From assembly GCA_007135435.1 (NCBI GenBank), contig SLIW01000068.1:1-11604 (forward strand): 11,604 nucleotides of DNA, in the 5' to 3' direction. The notes under the pieces are model-generated. The model did not search any database and was not told the DNA's origin. It worked only from the letters and a program-made list of their open reading frames with translations. A program made the translations under genes and the position numbers. This DNA is from Natronomonas sp. Lineage in GTDB: Archaea; Halobacteriota; Halobacteria; Halobacteriales; Haloarculaceae. Shown piece after piece: positions 5,837 through 11,604 of the stretch; position 1 is the stretch's first letter; every line of letters starts with the position of its first letter.

Positions 5837-7054
5837 TCAGTAGAACGCGATCGGTGTCCCGGCCGCGTCGTCCGCCTGGATCTTCTCCAGGGCCTCCGCG
5901 AAGTCCTCCTGGGTCACCACGGTGCGGCCGTCCCGGATCGCGAACATGCCGGCCTCGGTCGCGAGGCTGGCCAGCTCGGCGCCGGAGAACCCCTCGGTGT
6001 CCTCGGCCAGTCTTTCGAGGCCCACGTCGTCGGCCAGGTTCATCCCCCGGGTGTGGATCCGCAGGATCTGTTCGCGGCCCTCGTCGTCGGGCTCGGGGAC
6101 CTCGATGAGCCGGTCGAAGCGACCGGGTCGGAGGATGGCCCGGTCGAGCATGTCGAAGCGGTTGGTGGCGGCGATGATCGAGATGTCGCCGCGCTCCTCG
6201 AACCCGTCCATCTCCGAGAGCAGCTGCATCATCGTCCGCTGGACCTCCGCGTCGCCGGAGGTCTTCGACTCGGTGCGCTTCGAGGCGATGGCGTCGATCT
6301 CGTCGATGAAGATGATGGCGGGCTCGCGCTCGGCGGCGAGAGAGAAGAGGTCGCGGACGAGTCGCGCGCCCTCGCCGATGAACTTCTGGACGAGCTCCGA
6401 GCCGGCCATCTTGATGAACGTCGCGTCGGTCTGGTTGGCGACCGCCTTCGCCAGCAGCGTCTTGCCGGTCCCCGGCGGGCCGTGCAGGAGGACGCCCGTC
6501 GGCGGTTCGATCCCGACCTGCTCGAACTTCTCCGGGCTGGTCAGGGGGTCCTCGACCGCCTCGCGGACCTCCCGGATCTGCTCCTCGAGCCCACCGATGT
6601 AGCCGTAGTCGACCTCGGGTCGCTCGGTGATCTCCATCGCCTGCGCCCGGGCGTCCGTCTCCGCGTCGAGCACCGTCTGGACGGCGAACGAGTCGTTGAT
6701 GGCGACGCGGTCGCCCGCCTCGAGCCGCTCGTGGAGCCGCGGTGAGACGTCGGTGAGGACCTCCTGGTTGTTCCCGTGCTGCTTGAGGAGCACCTGGTCG
6801 TCGGTCAGCTCCTCGACGGTCGCGAGGTACAGCGAGGAGGTCTTCAGCGCCTCGTTCTCCGACTGGAGGTCGGTGACCTCCGATCGCAGGTCGGCCTGTC
6901 GCTGCTTGGCCGACTCCAGCTGGTTCGCGAGCTCCTCGTGGATCCGCGCCACGTCGACGTAGTGCTCCCGGAGCGCGGCCAGCCGCTCGGAGTCGGACAT
7001 CTCGGGGTCCAGCTCCAGCGTCGGCCGGTCGGGCAAAGACGGACTATGCGACAT
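5837..7054 (-). CDS. pan: Proteasome-activating nucleotidase (PAN AAA+ ATPase)
   Basis: PAN is the archaeal homologue of the 26S proteasome Rpt ring: a hexameric ATPase that unfolds substrates and feeds them into the 20S core. The 405-residue protein has an N-terminal coiled coil (about 22-75), an OB-fold domain (about 76-140) and an AAA+ module. The AAA+ module shows Walker A GPPGTGKT (192-199), an aromatic pore loop F225-I226-G227, Walker [10 protein letters not shown] (247-255), sensor 1 AATNR (295-299), arginine fingers in LRPGRFDR (308-315) and a C-terminal helical domain with GFSGAEL (355-361). The C-terminus is PIAFY, which differs from the usual hydrophobic-Tyr-X gate-opening tail. 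ATG 7054 is supported by a TATA-like CTTTTAG about 31 bp upstream. Haloarchaea often carry two PAN paralogues; which one this is cannot be decided here. An AAAA run at 5802-5805 reads TTTT in the minus-strand transcript, 32 nt past the stop, and may aid termination. Confidence 0.95.
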   Translation of the reverse strand: MSHSPSLPDRPTLELDPEMSDSERLAALREHYVDVARIHEELANQLESAKQRQADLRSEVTDLQSENEALKTSSLYLATVEELTDDQVLLKQHGNNQEVLTDVSPRLHERLEAGDRVAINDSFAVQTVLDAETDARAQAMEITERPEVDYGYIGGLEEQIREVREAVEDPLTSPEKFEQVGIEPPTGVLLHGPPGTGKTLLAKAVANQTDATFIKMAGSELVQKFIGEGARLVRDLFSLAAEREPAIIFIDEIDAIASKRTESKTSGDAEVQRTMMQLLSEMDGFEERGDISIIAATNRFDMLDRAILRPGRFDRLIEVPEPDDEGREQILRIHTRGMNLADDVGLERLAEDTEGFSGAELASLATEAGMFAIRDGRTVVTQEDFAEALEKIQADDAAGTPIAFY

Positions 7055-7081
7055 GTCTTGACGGCCGGTAGGTGTTCGAAC

Positions 7082-7088
7082 CTAAAAG
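7082..7088 (-). promoter_or_regulatory. TATA-like element of pan
   Basis: On the minus strand this reads CTTTTAG, centred about 31 bp before the pan ATG (7054). The same heptamer lies about 29 bp before hisS. The spacing predicts a transcript starting within a few bases of the ATG. Confidence 0.6.
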
Positions 7089-7158
7089 TGGCTTCGGGTC
7101 CGGGAGAGGTTTGCAGCCGCCACCCGTCGGCGGACCGTGGACGACCGTCCGAGCCGCC

Positions 7159-8949
7159 TCACCGCAGCGACTCGTACTCGCCGACGAGGTCGTCGTATCG
7201 CTCGATGGCCGCCTCGACCGGCTCGGGCGTGGACATGTCGATGCCGGCGACCTCCAGCAGCTCCAGGGGGTACCCCCGCGAGCCCGATCGGAGGAACTCC
7301 CGGTAGTCCGCCGCGGCGTCCTCGCCCTCGGTGAGGATCCGGTCGACGATCGCGTTGGCCGCGCTGATGCCGGTCGCGTACTGGAACACGTAGTAGGCCC
7401 GATAGAAGTGGGGGATCCGCATCCACTCGCGGGCGATCCGGTCGTCCACGTCCGCCGGCTCGTAGTAGGCCTCCTTCAGGCCGCCGTAGAGCCCGTCGAG
7501 GCGGTCCGGAGTGAGCGCCTCGCCCCCCTCGCTCAGCTCGTGGGCGCGGTGCTCGAAGGAGGCGAACATCGTCTGGCGGAACAGCGTCGAGCGGAAGCGC
7601 TCGAGGAACTCGTCGAGGACGTGCCGGCGAAGGGTCTCGTCGTCGACCGCCTCCAGCAGGTGGTGGGTCAGCAGGGCCTCGTTGACCGTCGAGGCGACCT
7701 CGGCGACGAAGATCTCGTAGTCGGCGTAGACGTACGGCTGGGCGTCGCTGGTCAGCTCCGAGTGCATCGAGTGGCCGAGCTCGTGGGCCAGGGTGAACAT
7801 CGAGGCGACGTCGTCCTGGTAGTTCATGAGGATGTACGGCTGGCTGTCGTAGGTCCCGCTGCTGTAGGCCCCCGACTGCTTGTTGACCGTCTCGTAGACG
7901 TCCACCCAGCGCGACGCGAGGCCCTCGGCCATCCGATCGCGGTAGGCCTCGCCGAGCGGGGCGACCGCCTCGACGACGTACTCCCGCGCCCGGTCGTACT
8001 CGAGGTCCGGTCCCTCGCCGCCGGCCAGCGGCGCGTAGAGGTCCCACATCTTCAGCTCGTCGACCCCCAGACACTCGCGCTTCAGCTCGACGTGCCGGTG
8101 GAGCACCTCGAGGTTGTCCTCCACCGTCTCGACGAGCGTGTCGTAGACCTCCGCCGGGACGTTCGGCCCGTCGAGGGCGGCCTCCCGCGCCGTCTCGTAG
8201 TTCCGGGCCGCCGCCAGCTTCGAGTCGGCCCTCACGCTGTTCTTGTAGGCGGTCCCGATGGCGTTTCGATAGCTGGCCCACTCGTCGTAGAACGCCTCGT
8301 GGACCTCCCGGCGGAACGCCCGGTCGGGGTGCTTCTGCAGCGTCGCGAAGTTCGACAGCGTGATCCGCCGTCGCTCGCCCTCGGGGTCCTCGACGGCCGG
8401 GAACTGAACGTCGGCGTTCGTCAGCATGTTGTAGACGTCGGCGGCCGCACCGGTCACCTCCCCGAGGTCCGCCAGCAGCTCCTCGACCTCCGCCGAGCGG
8501 GTGTGTGCCTGCATCCGGAAGACGTCGTCGAAGTAGTGGTCGTAGGTCTCCAGCGCGGGGTTCTCGGCGACGAACTCGTCGACGGCCTCGCGGCCCAGCT
8601 CCAGCAGCTCGGGCTCGACGTAGCTGGCCGCACTCGAGGCGTCGGCCGCCAGCGACCGCGCCCGCGCCTCGAGGGCCTGGTAGGTCTGGTCGGTCGTGTC
8701 CTCGTCGCGACGCAGCCTGGCGTAGGTGTAGACGTCCTCCACCTCGCGGCCGACGGTCTCGCGCAGCTCGAGGATCTCCTGCAGGGTCTCCGCGTCCTCG
8801 CCGGTCCGCCCCTCGTAGGCCTCCAGGTCCTCCACCCGCGCCTCGACCTCCGCGAAGGCGGCCTCCCAGGCCTCGTCGTCCGCGAAGAGGTCCGTGAGGT
8901 CCCAGGTGTACGCCTCGTCGAGGTCCCCCCGTTCCGGTACCGAACTCAT
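7159..8949 (-). CDS. pepF: Oligoendopeptidase F (M3B zinc metallopeptidase)
   Basis: The 596-residue length matches PepF/M3B peptidases, which hydrolyse short peptides in the cytoplasm and recycle proteasome and protease products. The N-terminal helical domain begins with YTWDLTDLFADDEAW (14-28), the usual opening of the family. The catalytic zinc motif is HELGH (389-393) in MFTLAHELGHSMHS, with H389 and H393 as zinc ligands and E390 as the general base. The third ligand is probably E417 in FVAEVASTVNE (414-424). Upstream lies GAYSSGTYDSQPYILMNY (360-377), and downstream HFYRAYYVFQYATG (514-527) supplies the tyrosines typical of the substrate pocket. No signal peptide is seen. ATG 8949 is supported by a CTTTAG element about 29 bp upstream. 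The gene is co-directional with pan, 104 bp ahead of it, and the functional link (proteasome products, then peptidase) is plausible but inferred. Confidence 0.95.
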   Translation of the reverse strand: MSSVPERGDLDEAYTWDLTDLFADDEAWEAAFAEVEARVEDLEAYEGRTGEDAETLQEILELRETVGREVEDVYTYARLRRDEDTTDQTYQALEARARSLAADASSAASYVEPELLELGREAVDEFVAENPALETYDHYFDDVFRMQAHTRSAEVEELLADLGEVTGAAADVYNMLTNADVQFPAVEDPEGERRRITLSNFATLQKHPDRAFRREVHEAFYDEWASYRNAIGTAYKNSVRADSKLAAARNYETAREAALDGPNVPAEVYDTLVETVEDNLEVLHRHVELKRECLGVDELKMWDLYAPLAGGEGPDLEYDRAREYVVEAVAPLGEAYRDRMAEGLASRWVDVYETVNKQSGAYSSGTYDSQPYILMNYQDDVASMFTLAHELGHSMHSELTSDAQPYVYADYEIFVAEVASTVNEALLTHHLLEAVDDETLRRHVLDEFLERFRSTLFRQTMFASFEHRAHELSEGGEALTPDRLDGLYGGLKEAYYEPADVDDRIAREWMRIPHFYRAYYVFQYATGISAANAIVDRILTEGEDAAADYREFLRSGSRGYPLELLEVAGIDMSTPEPVEAAIERYDDLVGEYESLR

Positions 8950-8974
8950 GGAGCCGCGTACGGAGCCGCCATCC

Positions 8975-8980
8975 CTAAAG
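8975..8980 (-). promoter_or_regulatory. TATA-like element of pepF
   Basis: The minus strand reads CTTTAG, centred about 29 bp before the ATG at 8949, predicting a leaderless mRNA. Between this element and the ATG the octamer GGAGCCGC (plus strand) occurs twice, at 8950-8957 and 8962-8969, a 12-bp direct step whose meaning is unclear. Confidence 0.5.
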
Positions 8981-9068
8981 CCGTCGTGTTCGTTCGCGAC
9001 GACCGTCGTCGTCCGTCCCGGATCCCGTGGTCATCGCCCGTGTTCCCACCCGGACCGAAGGACGCGAA

Positions 9069-10064
9069 TCAACCGCGGTCGATCCTACGGTCGTCCGTGG
9101 GCGAGAGGGCGCCGGCGACGTAGGCACCGGCCAGTCGCTCGCGCCGCCGGCGTTCGAAGATCTCCCGGGCGCCTGCGGCTGCACTGGCGTCGATCTCGAA
9201 CGTGATACCGGGGTACGCGACGTCCAGGAGTACCAGGGGCTCGGGCGCGGCGGGGGCGATACCGTCGGGACCCGCGAGCGGTTCCGGATCGAGCACGCGA
9301 TCGACGAACGCGAGCTCCCGCTCGCCCCTCCCGACCGCCCGGAGCAGCGAGACCAGCCGACGCACGAACTCCATCGGGAATCCGCCGGCTCGACAGTCGA
9401 CGACGAGGAACGCCCCGTCCCGCGCGACCCGGACGGTCGGCTCCCGTTCCGTTCCGGAACCGTTGGGGGTGAGATTGTGGAAGTCGTGCCGGCCGGAGAG
9501 CCGCTCGCAGGCCGTCTCGACGGCTGCGTCGTCCACGACCGCCACCTCGTCGCCGATCCCCTCCCCCTCCCCGTACCCGTACCCGTGCTCATACAGGTAC
9601 CCGTCTCCGTCTCCGTCACCGCCTCCATCCCCGTCTCCGTCACCGCCTCCATCCCCGTCTCCATCCCCGCCCCCGTTCGGCGCTCCGTCCGGAGAAGTCG
9701 CCTCCACGTTCGACGGTGGGGCGTACAGGAAGTACCGGTAGTGGCGCTCGACGGCGTCGTGGGTCGCGTGGAACGATCCAGGTACGTCCGCCGAGGCCCA
9801 CGCACGGACGTCCGCCGGCAGTTCGGCGTTGAACGCTCGCGGCGTCAACCACTCCGGCGCCTCGAACGCGACCGTCTGGGCGCGAGCCGAGACCCCGGCG
9901 TCGGTCCTGCCGGCGGCGGCGTACCCGGCGGGCATGCCGTCCTCGAAACCGATCCCCAGTGCCTCGAGCGCTTCGAGGATGGCATCCTCGACGGTCTCGC
10001 CGTGCGGCTGTCGCTGGAAGCCACGGTAGCCGGTCCCGTCGTACGCCAGTCGGAAGGCGCGCAT
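9069..10064 (-). CDS. truA: tRNA pseudouridine synthase A with a Gly/Asp-rich insertion
   Basis: TruA converts uridines in the tRNA anticodon stem-loop region (positions 38-40 in the characterised family members) to pseudouridine. From ATG 10064 the protein starts MRAFRLAYDGTGYRGFQRQP, the usual family opening. It carries the catalytic motif AGRTDAGVSA (residues 51-60, nucleophile D55), then RHYRYFLY (107-114), GRHDFHNLTP (191-200) and GGFPMEFVRRLV (227-238). Between RYFLYAP and the HDF region, roughly residues 119-175, is a low-complexity insertion with three GGGDGDGD units and a Gly/Tyr/Glu-rich segment; homologues usually have only a short connection there. An upstream GTG at 10124 would add 20 residues and lies about 33 bp from a CTATAG element, so a leaderless GTG start is a real alternative. 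GGAGG lies only one base before ATG 10064. The gene is 77 bp past hisS when measured from the GTG. Confidence 0.92.
   Translation of the reverse strand: MRAFRLAYDGTGYRGFQRQPHGETVEDAILEALEALGIGFEDGMPAGYAAAGRTDAGVSARAQTVAFEAPEWLTPRAFNAELPADVRAWASADVPGSFHATHDAVERHYRYFLYAPPSNVEATSPDGAPNGGGDGDGDGGGDGDGDGGGDGDGDGYLYEHGYGYGEGEGIGDEVAVVDDAAVETACERLSGRHDFHNLTPNGSGTEREPTVRVARDGAFLVVDCRAGGFPMEFVRRLVSLLRAVGRGERELAFVDRVLDPEPLAGPDGIAPAAPEPLVLLDVAYPGITFEIDASAAAGAREIFERRRRERLAGAYVAGALSPTDDRRIDRG
9603..9674 (-). repeat. In-frame 24-bp tandem repeat inside truA encoding (GGGDGDGD)x3
   Basis: Three consecutive 24-bp units (9651-9674, 9627-9650, 9603-9626, in coding order) each encode GGGDGDGD. The units at 9627 and 9603 differ at only a few bases; the 9651 unit differs more. 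The repeat is a multiple of three, so copy number can change without breaking the frame. It lies in a surface-loop position between two conserved TruA blocks. Confidence 0.88.
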
Positions 10065-10154
10065 GCCTCCTGGCGAGGTCGCGACGGGCTTGGGCGTGTC
10101 GGCTCCACGTCTCGACCCGACCACAACAGTCGCGCCCCGAGTTAGTCTCTCACG

Positions 10155-10160
10155 CTATAG
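10155..10160 (-). promoter_or_regulatory. TATA-like element of truA
   Basis: CTATAG, part of CACTATAG on the minus strand, is centred about 33 bp before GTG 10124 and about 93 bp before ATG 10064. The same octamer precedes gatE. The implied transcript start is near 10130. Confidence 0.45.
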
Positions 10161-10173
10161 TGTTCGAGACCCG

Positions 10174-10198
10174 GTGCGATCCAGGAGCCTCTCCGCAC
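10174..10198. other. Weak inverted repeat just downstream of hisS
   Basis: GTGCG (10174-10178) and CGCAC (10194-10198) form 5-bp arms, with an inner GGAG/CTCC pair possible (GGAG at 10184-10187). It begins a few bases after the hisS stop on the minus strand and could form a 3' hairpin. No T-run follows, so termination is not demonstrated. Confidence 0.25.
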
Positions 10199-10201
10199 GC
10201 T

Positions 10202-11506
10202 TCACTCGTAGTCCTCGTAGGTGGGCCGACCCTCCTCGGGAGGGAAGTCGTCGAGGGGGACCTGCGTCTGGTCGCCGGAGGCCATGTCCTTGATCGTGAC
10301 GGCGCCGTCCGCGAGGTCCTGCTCGCCGACGATGATCACCGTCTCGGCGTTGATCCGGTCGGCGTACGACAGCTGGTCGCCGAATCCCCGGTCCTGGAGG
10401 TCGGCCTCGACGACGTGGCCGAGCGCCCGGAGCTCGCGGGCCACGCGGGCGGCGACCGCACGGGTGTCGCCGCCACCGACCGTCAGCACGTAGTAGTCCG
10501 TGGTCGGCTCCTCCTCCGGCCAGACCCCGGCCCGCTGACAGAGGAGGCTCAGCGGCGCCAGCCCGGGGGCGACGCCGACCGCGGGCGTGGGCTGGCCGCC
10601 GAAGGACTCGATGAGGTCGTCGTAGCGGCCGCCGCCGAAGACCGACCGGGAGACCTCGCCGGTCGAGTCGAAGCACTCGAAGACGACGCCCGTGTAGTAG
10701 TCGAGACCGCGTGCGGTCGACAGCGACACGTCGCAGAACTGCCGGGCGCCCAGTTCCTCGGCCGCCTCGAGGACCGCACGCAGGTTCTCGACCGCCTCCG
10801 CGACCCGGTCCGTCCCGGCGAAGTCGACCAGCTCCTCGAGGTCGTCGGCGCCGAGGACAGCGTCGAACTGCCGCGCCTGGTCGATCGACAGCCCGGCGGA
10901 CGCCAGCAGGTCGTGGTACTCGTCCACGTCGATCTTCGCTCGCTTGTCGACCGCCCGGATCGCCGCCTGGGTGTCGACGTCTGCCTCCAGGGACTCGAGG
11001 AGCCCACCGAGGATGTCGCGGTGGGAGACGCGGAACTCGAAGTCGTCCCCGGAGAGGCCCAGGCCCGTCATGGCGTCGGCCGCGTAGGCGAGGATCTCGG
11101 CGTCCGCCTCCGGCTCGGCAGAGCCGATCACGTCGATGTTCGCCTGGTAGAACTCGCGGAAGCGGCCCTGCTGGACCTGCTCGTACCGCCAGAACGGCCG
11201 CGTCGAGTACCACTTGACGGGGAGGCCGAGCTCGCCCTGCCGGGCGACGACCATCCGGGCGACCGTCGGCGTCAGCTCCGGCGTCAGCGCGACGTGCCTG
11301 CCGCCGCGGTCCTCGAAGGCGTAGAGCTCCTCGACGATCTCCTCGCCGGACTTGTCGACGTACATCTGGGTCCGCTCGAGGGCGGGCGTGCCGACCTCCC
11401 GGAAGCCGTACCGCCGGGCGGTCTCCTCCAGGACGTCGATCACCTCCCGGCGGGCGGACATCTCGTCGGGGTAGAAGTCCCGGAACCCCTTCAGCCGGTC
11501 GTACAT
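10202..11506 (-). CDS. hisS: Histidyl-tRNA synthetase
   Basis: HisRS is the class II synthetase that attaches histidine to tRNA(His) in the cytoplasm. The 434-residue length fits. The N-terminus MYDRLKGFRDFYPDEM is the family opening (LKGFRDFxP). TPELTPTVARMV (75-86) and motif 2, STRPFWRYEQ (101-110) followed by GRFREFYQ (114-121), are present. The HisA signature ARGLDYYTGVVFE (265-277) carries the catalytic arginine R266. GGGRYDDLI (291-299) precedes motif 3, and about 336-434 is the anticodon-binding domain. Motif 3 reads PAVGVAPGLAPLSLL (308-322) where many HisRS have GxxRL-type sequence, so the usual motif 3 arginine is not seen. ATG 11506 is supported by CTTTTAG about 29 bp upstream. The C-terminus is acidic, as in halophiles. 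The gene is 77 bp upstream of the truA GTG, and both have their own promoter-like element. Confidence 0.96.
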   Translation of the reverse strand: MYDRLKGFRDFYPDEMSARREVIDVLEETARRYGFREVGTPALERTQMYVDKSGEEIVEELYAFEDRGGRHVALTPELTPTVARMVVARQGELGLPVKWYSTRPFWRYEQVQQGRFREFYQANIDVIGSAEPEADAEILAYAADAMTGLGLSGDDFEFRVSHRDILGGLLESLEADVDTQAAIRAVDKRAKIDVDEYHDLLASAGLSIDQARQFDAVLGADDLEELVDFAGTDRVAEAVENLRAVLEAAEELGARQFCDVSLSTARGLDYYTGVVFECFDSTGEVSRSVFGGGRYDDLIESFGGQPTPAVGVAPGLAPLSLLCQRAGVWPEEEPTTDYYVLTVGGGDTRAVAARVARELRALGHVVEADLQDRGFGDQLSYADRINAETVIIVGEQDLADGAVTIKDMASGDQTQVPLDDFPPEEGRPTYEDYE

Positions 11507-11531
11507 GGACGCCGGTTGGGGAGGGGGCGCA

Positions 11532-11538
11532 CTAAAAG
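11532..11538 (-). promoter_or_regulatory. TATA-like element of hisS
   Basis: The minus strand reads CTTTTAG, centred about 29 bp before the hisS ATG and identical to the pan element. It predicts a leaderless transcript. The rest of the window end (11539-11604) contains only a G-rich tract with several GGG runs and no gene I can support. Confidence 0.6.
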
Positions 11539-11604
11539 GTCCGATTGCGGTCGGGGAGGGCGGTCGGATTGGGTGGTCGGTGGAGGCGGGCGGGGATAGC
11601 TCGC

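Noticed and set aside
7072..9123. A 683-codon plus-strand frame opposite pepF
   Set aside because: The minus strand encodes a complete PepF with HELGH; the plus frame shows only Val/Leu/Arg/Gly-rich shadow composition.
9600..9674. Gly/Asp repeat in TruA as an RTX calcium-binding motif
   Set aside because: The units lack the hydrophobic position and nonapeptide period of RTX repeats, and the protein is a cytoplasmic tRNA enzyme.
10160..10174. GTTCGAGACCC-like stretch resembling a tRNA T-loop
   Set aside because: The flanking bases do not form the T-stem, and no acceptor or anticodon arm can be built around it.
11553..11595. G-rich tract upstream of hisS as a G-quadruplex
   Set aside because: Several GGG runs are present, but loops are uneven and partly long, and such runs are expected in this GC-rich genome.
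9959..11599. A 546-codon plus-strand frame opposite hisS and the truA start
   Set aside because: It is an antisense shadow of hisS, crosses the hisS promoter and has no recognisable domains.

Overview
The window reads as chromosomal DNA of a halophilic archaeon (class Halobacteria). Coding regions are very GC-rich with mostly G or C at third positions. The proteins are strongly acidic. Several genes have a TATA-like element only about 28-31 bp before the start codon, the spacing expected of leaderless archaeal mRNAs. The genes GatE (archaeal glutamyl-tRNA(Gln) amidotransferase subunit) and PAN (proteasome-activating nucleotidase) are archaeal. The genus cannot be named from the sequence alone.

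Layout. On the plus strand are a small DUF4395 membrane protein (80-577), gatE (820-2691) and a large soluble receiver/PAS/GAF sensor histidine kinase (about 3032-5662). On the minus strand, convergent with the kinase, are hisS (11506-10202), truA (about 10064-9069), pepF (8949-7159) and pan (7054-5837). The minus-strand genes are co-directional, but each has its own promoter-like element, so they look like separate transcription units with housekeeping roles: tRNA charging, tRNA pseudouridylation, peptide degradation, and substrate unfolding for the proteasome. GatE adds a second tRNA-charging function, Gln-tRNA formation by transamidation, for which the partner GatD must lie elsewhere.

The unexplained parts are intergenic. 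Two unrelated-looking tandem arrays, both with an exact 20-bp period, bracket gatE: six units at 579-698 and seven units at 2831-2970. In each, the inner units are nearly or fully identical and the edge units are diverged. A third repeat locus lies inside truA and encodes an in-frame Gly/Asp-rich insertion of three 8-residue units. Several perfect dyads sit at regulatory positions: around the TATA of the DUF4395 gene, at the predicted transcription start of gatE, and over the start codon of the kinase gene. A perfect 9-bp inverted repeat follows gatE.

I see no tRNA or rRNA gene, CRISPR array, transposase or integrase in the window. The most novel material is the pair of 20-bp arrays and the dyads, not the proteins, which mostly belong to known families. 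Two family-level oddities deserve attention: the PAN C-terminus (AFY) and the HisRS motif 3 region, which lacks the usual arginine.
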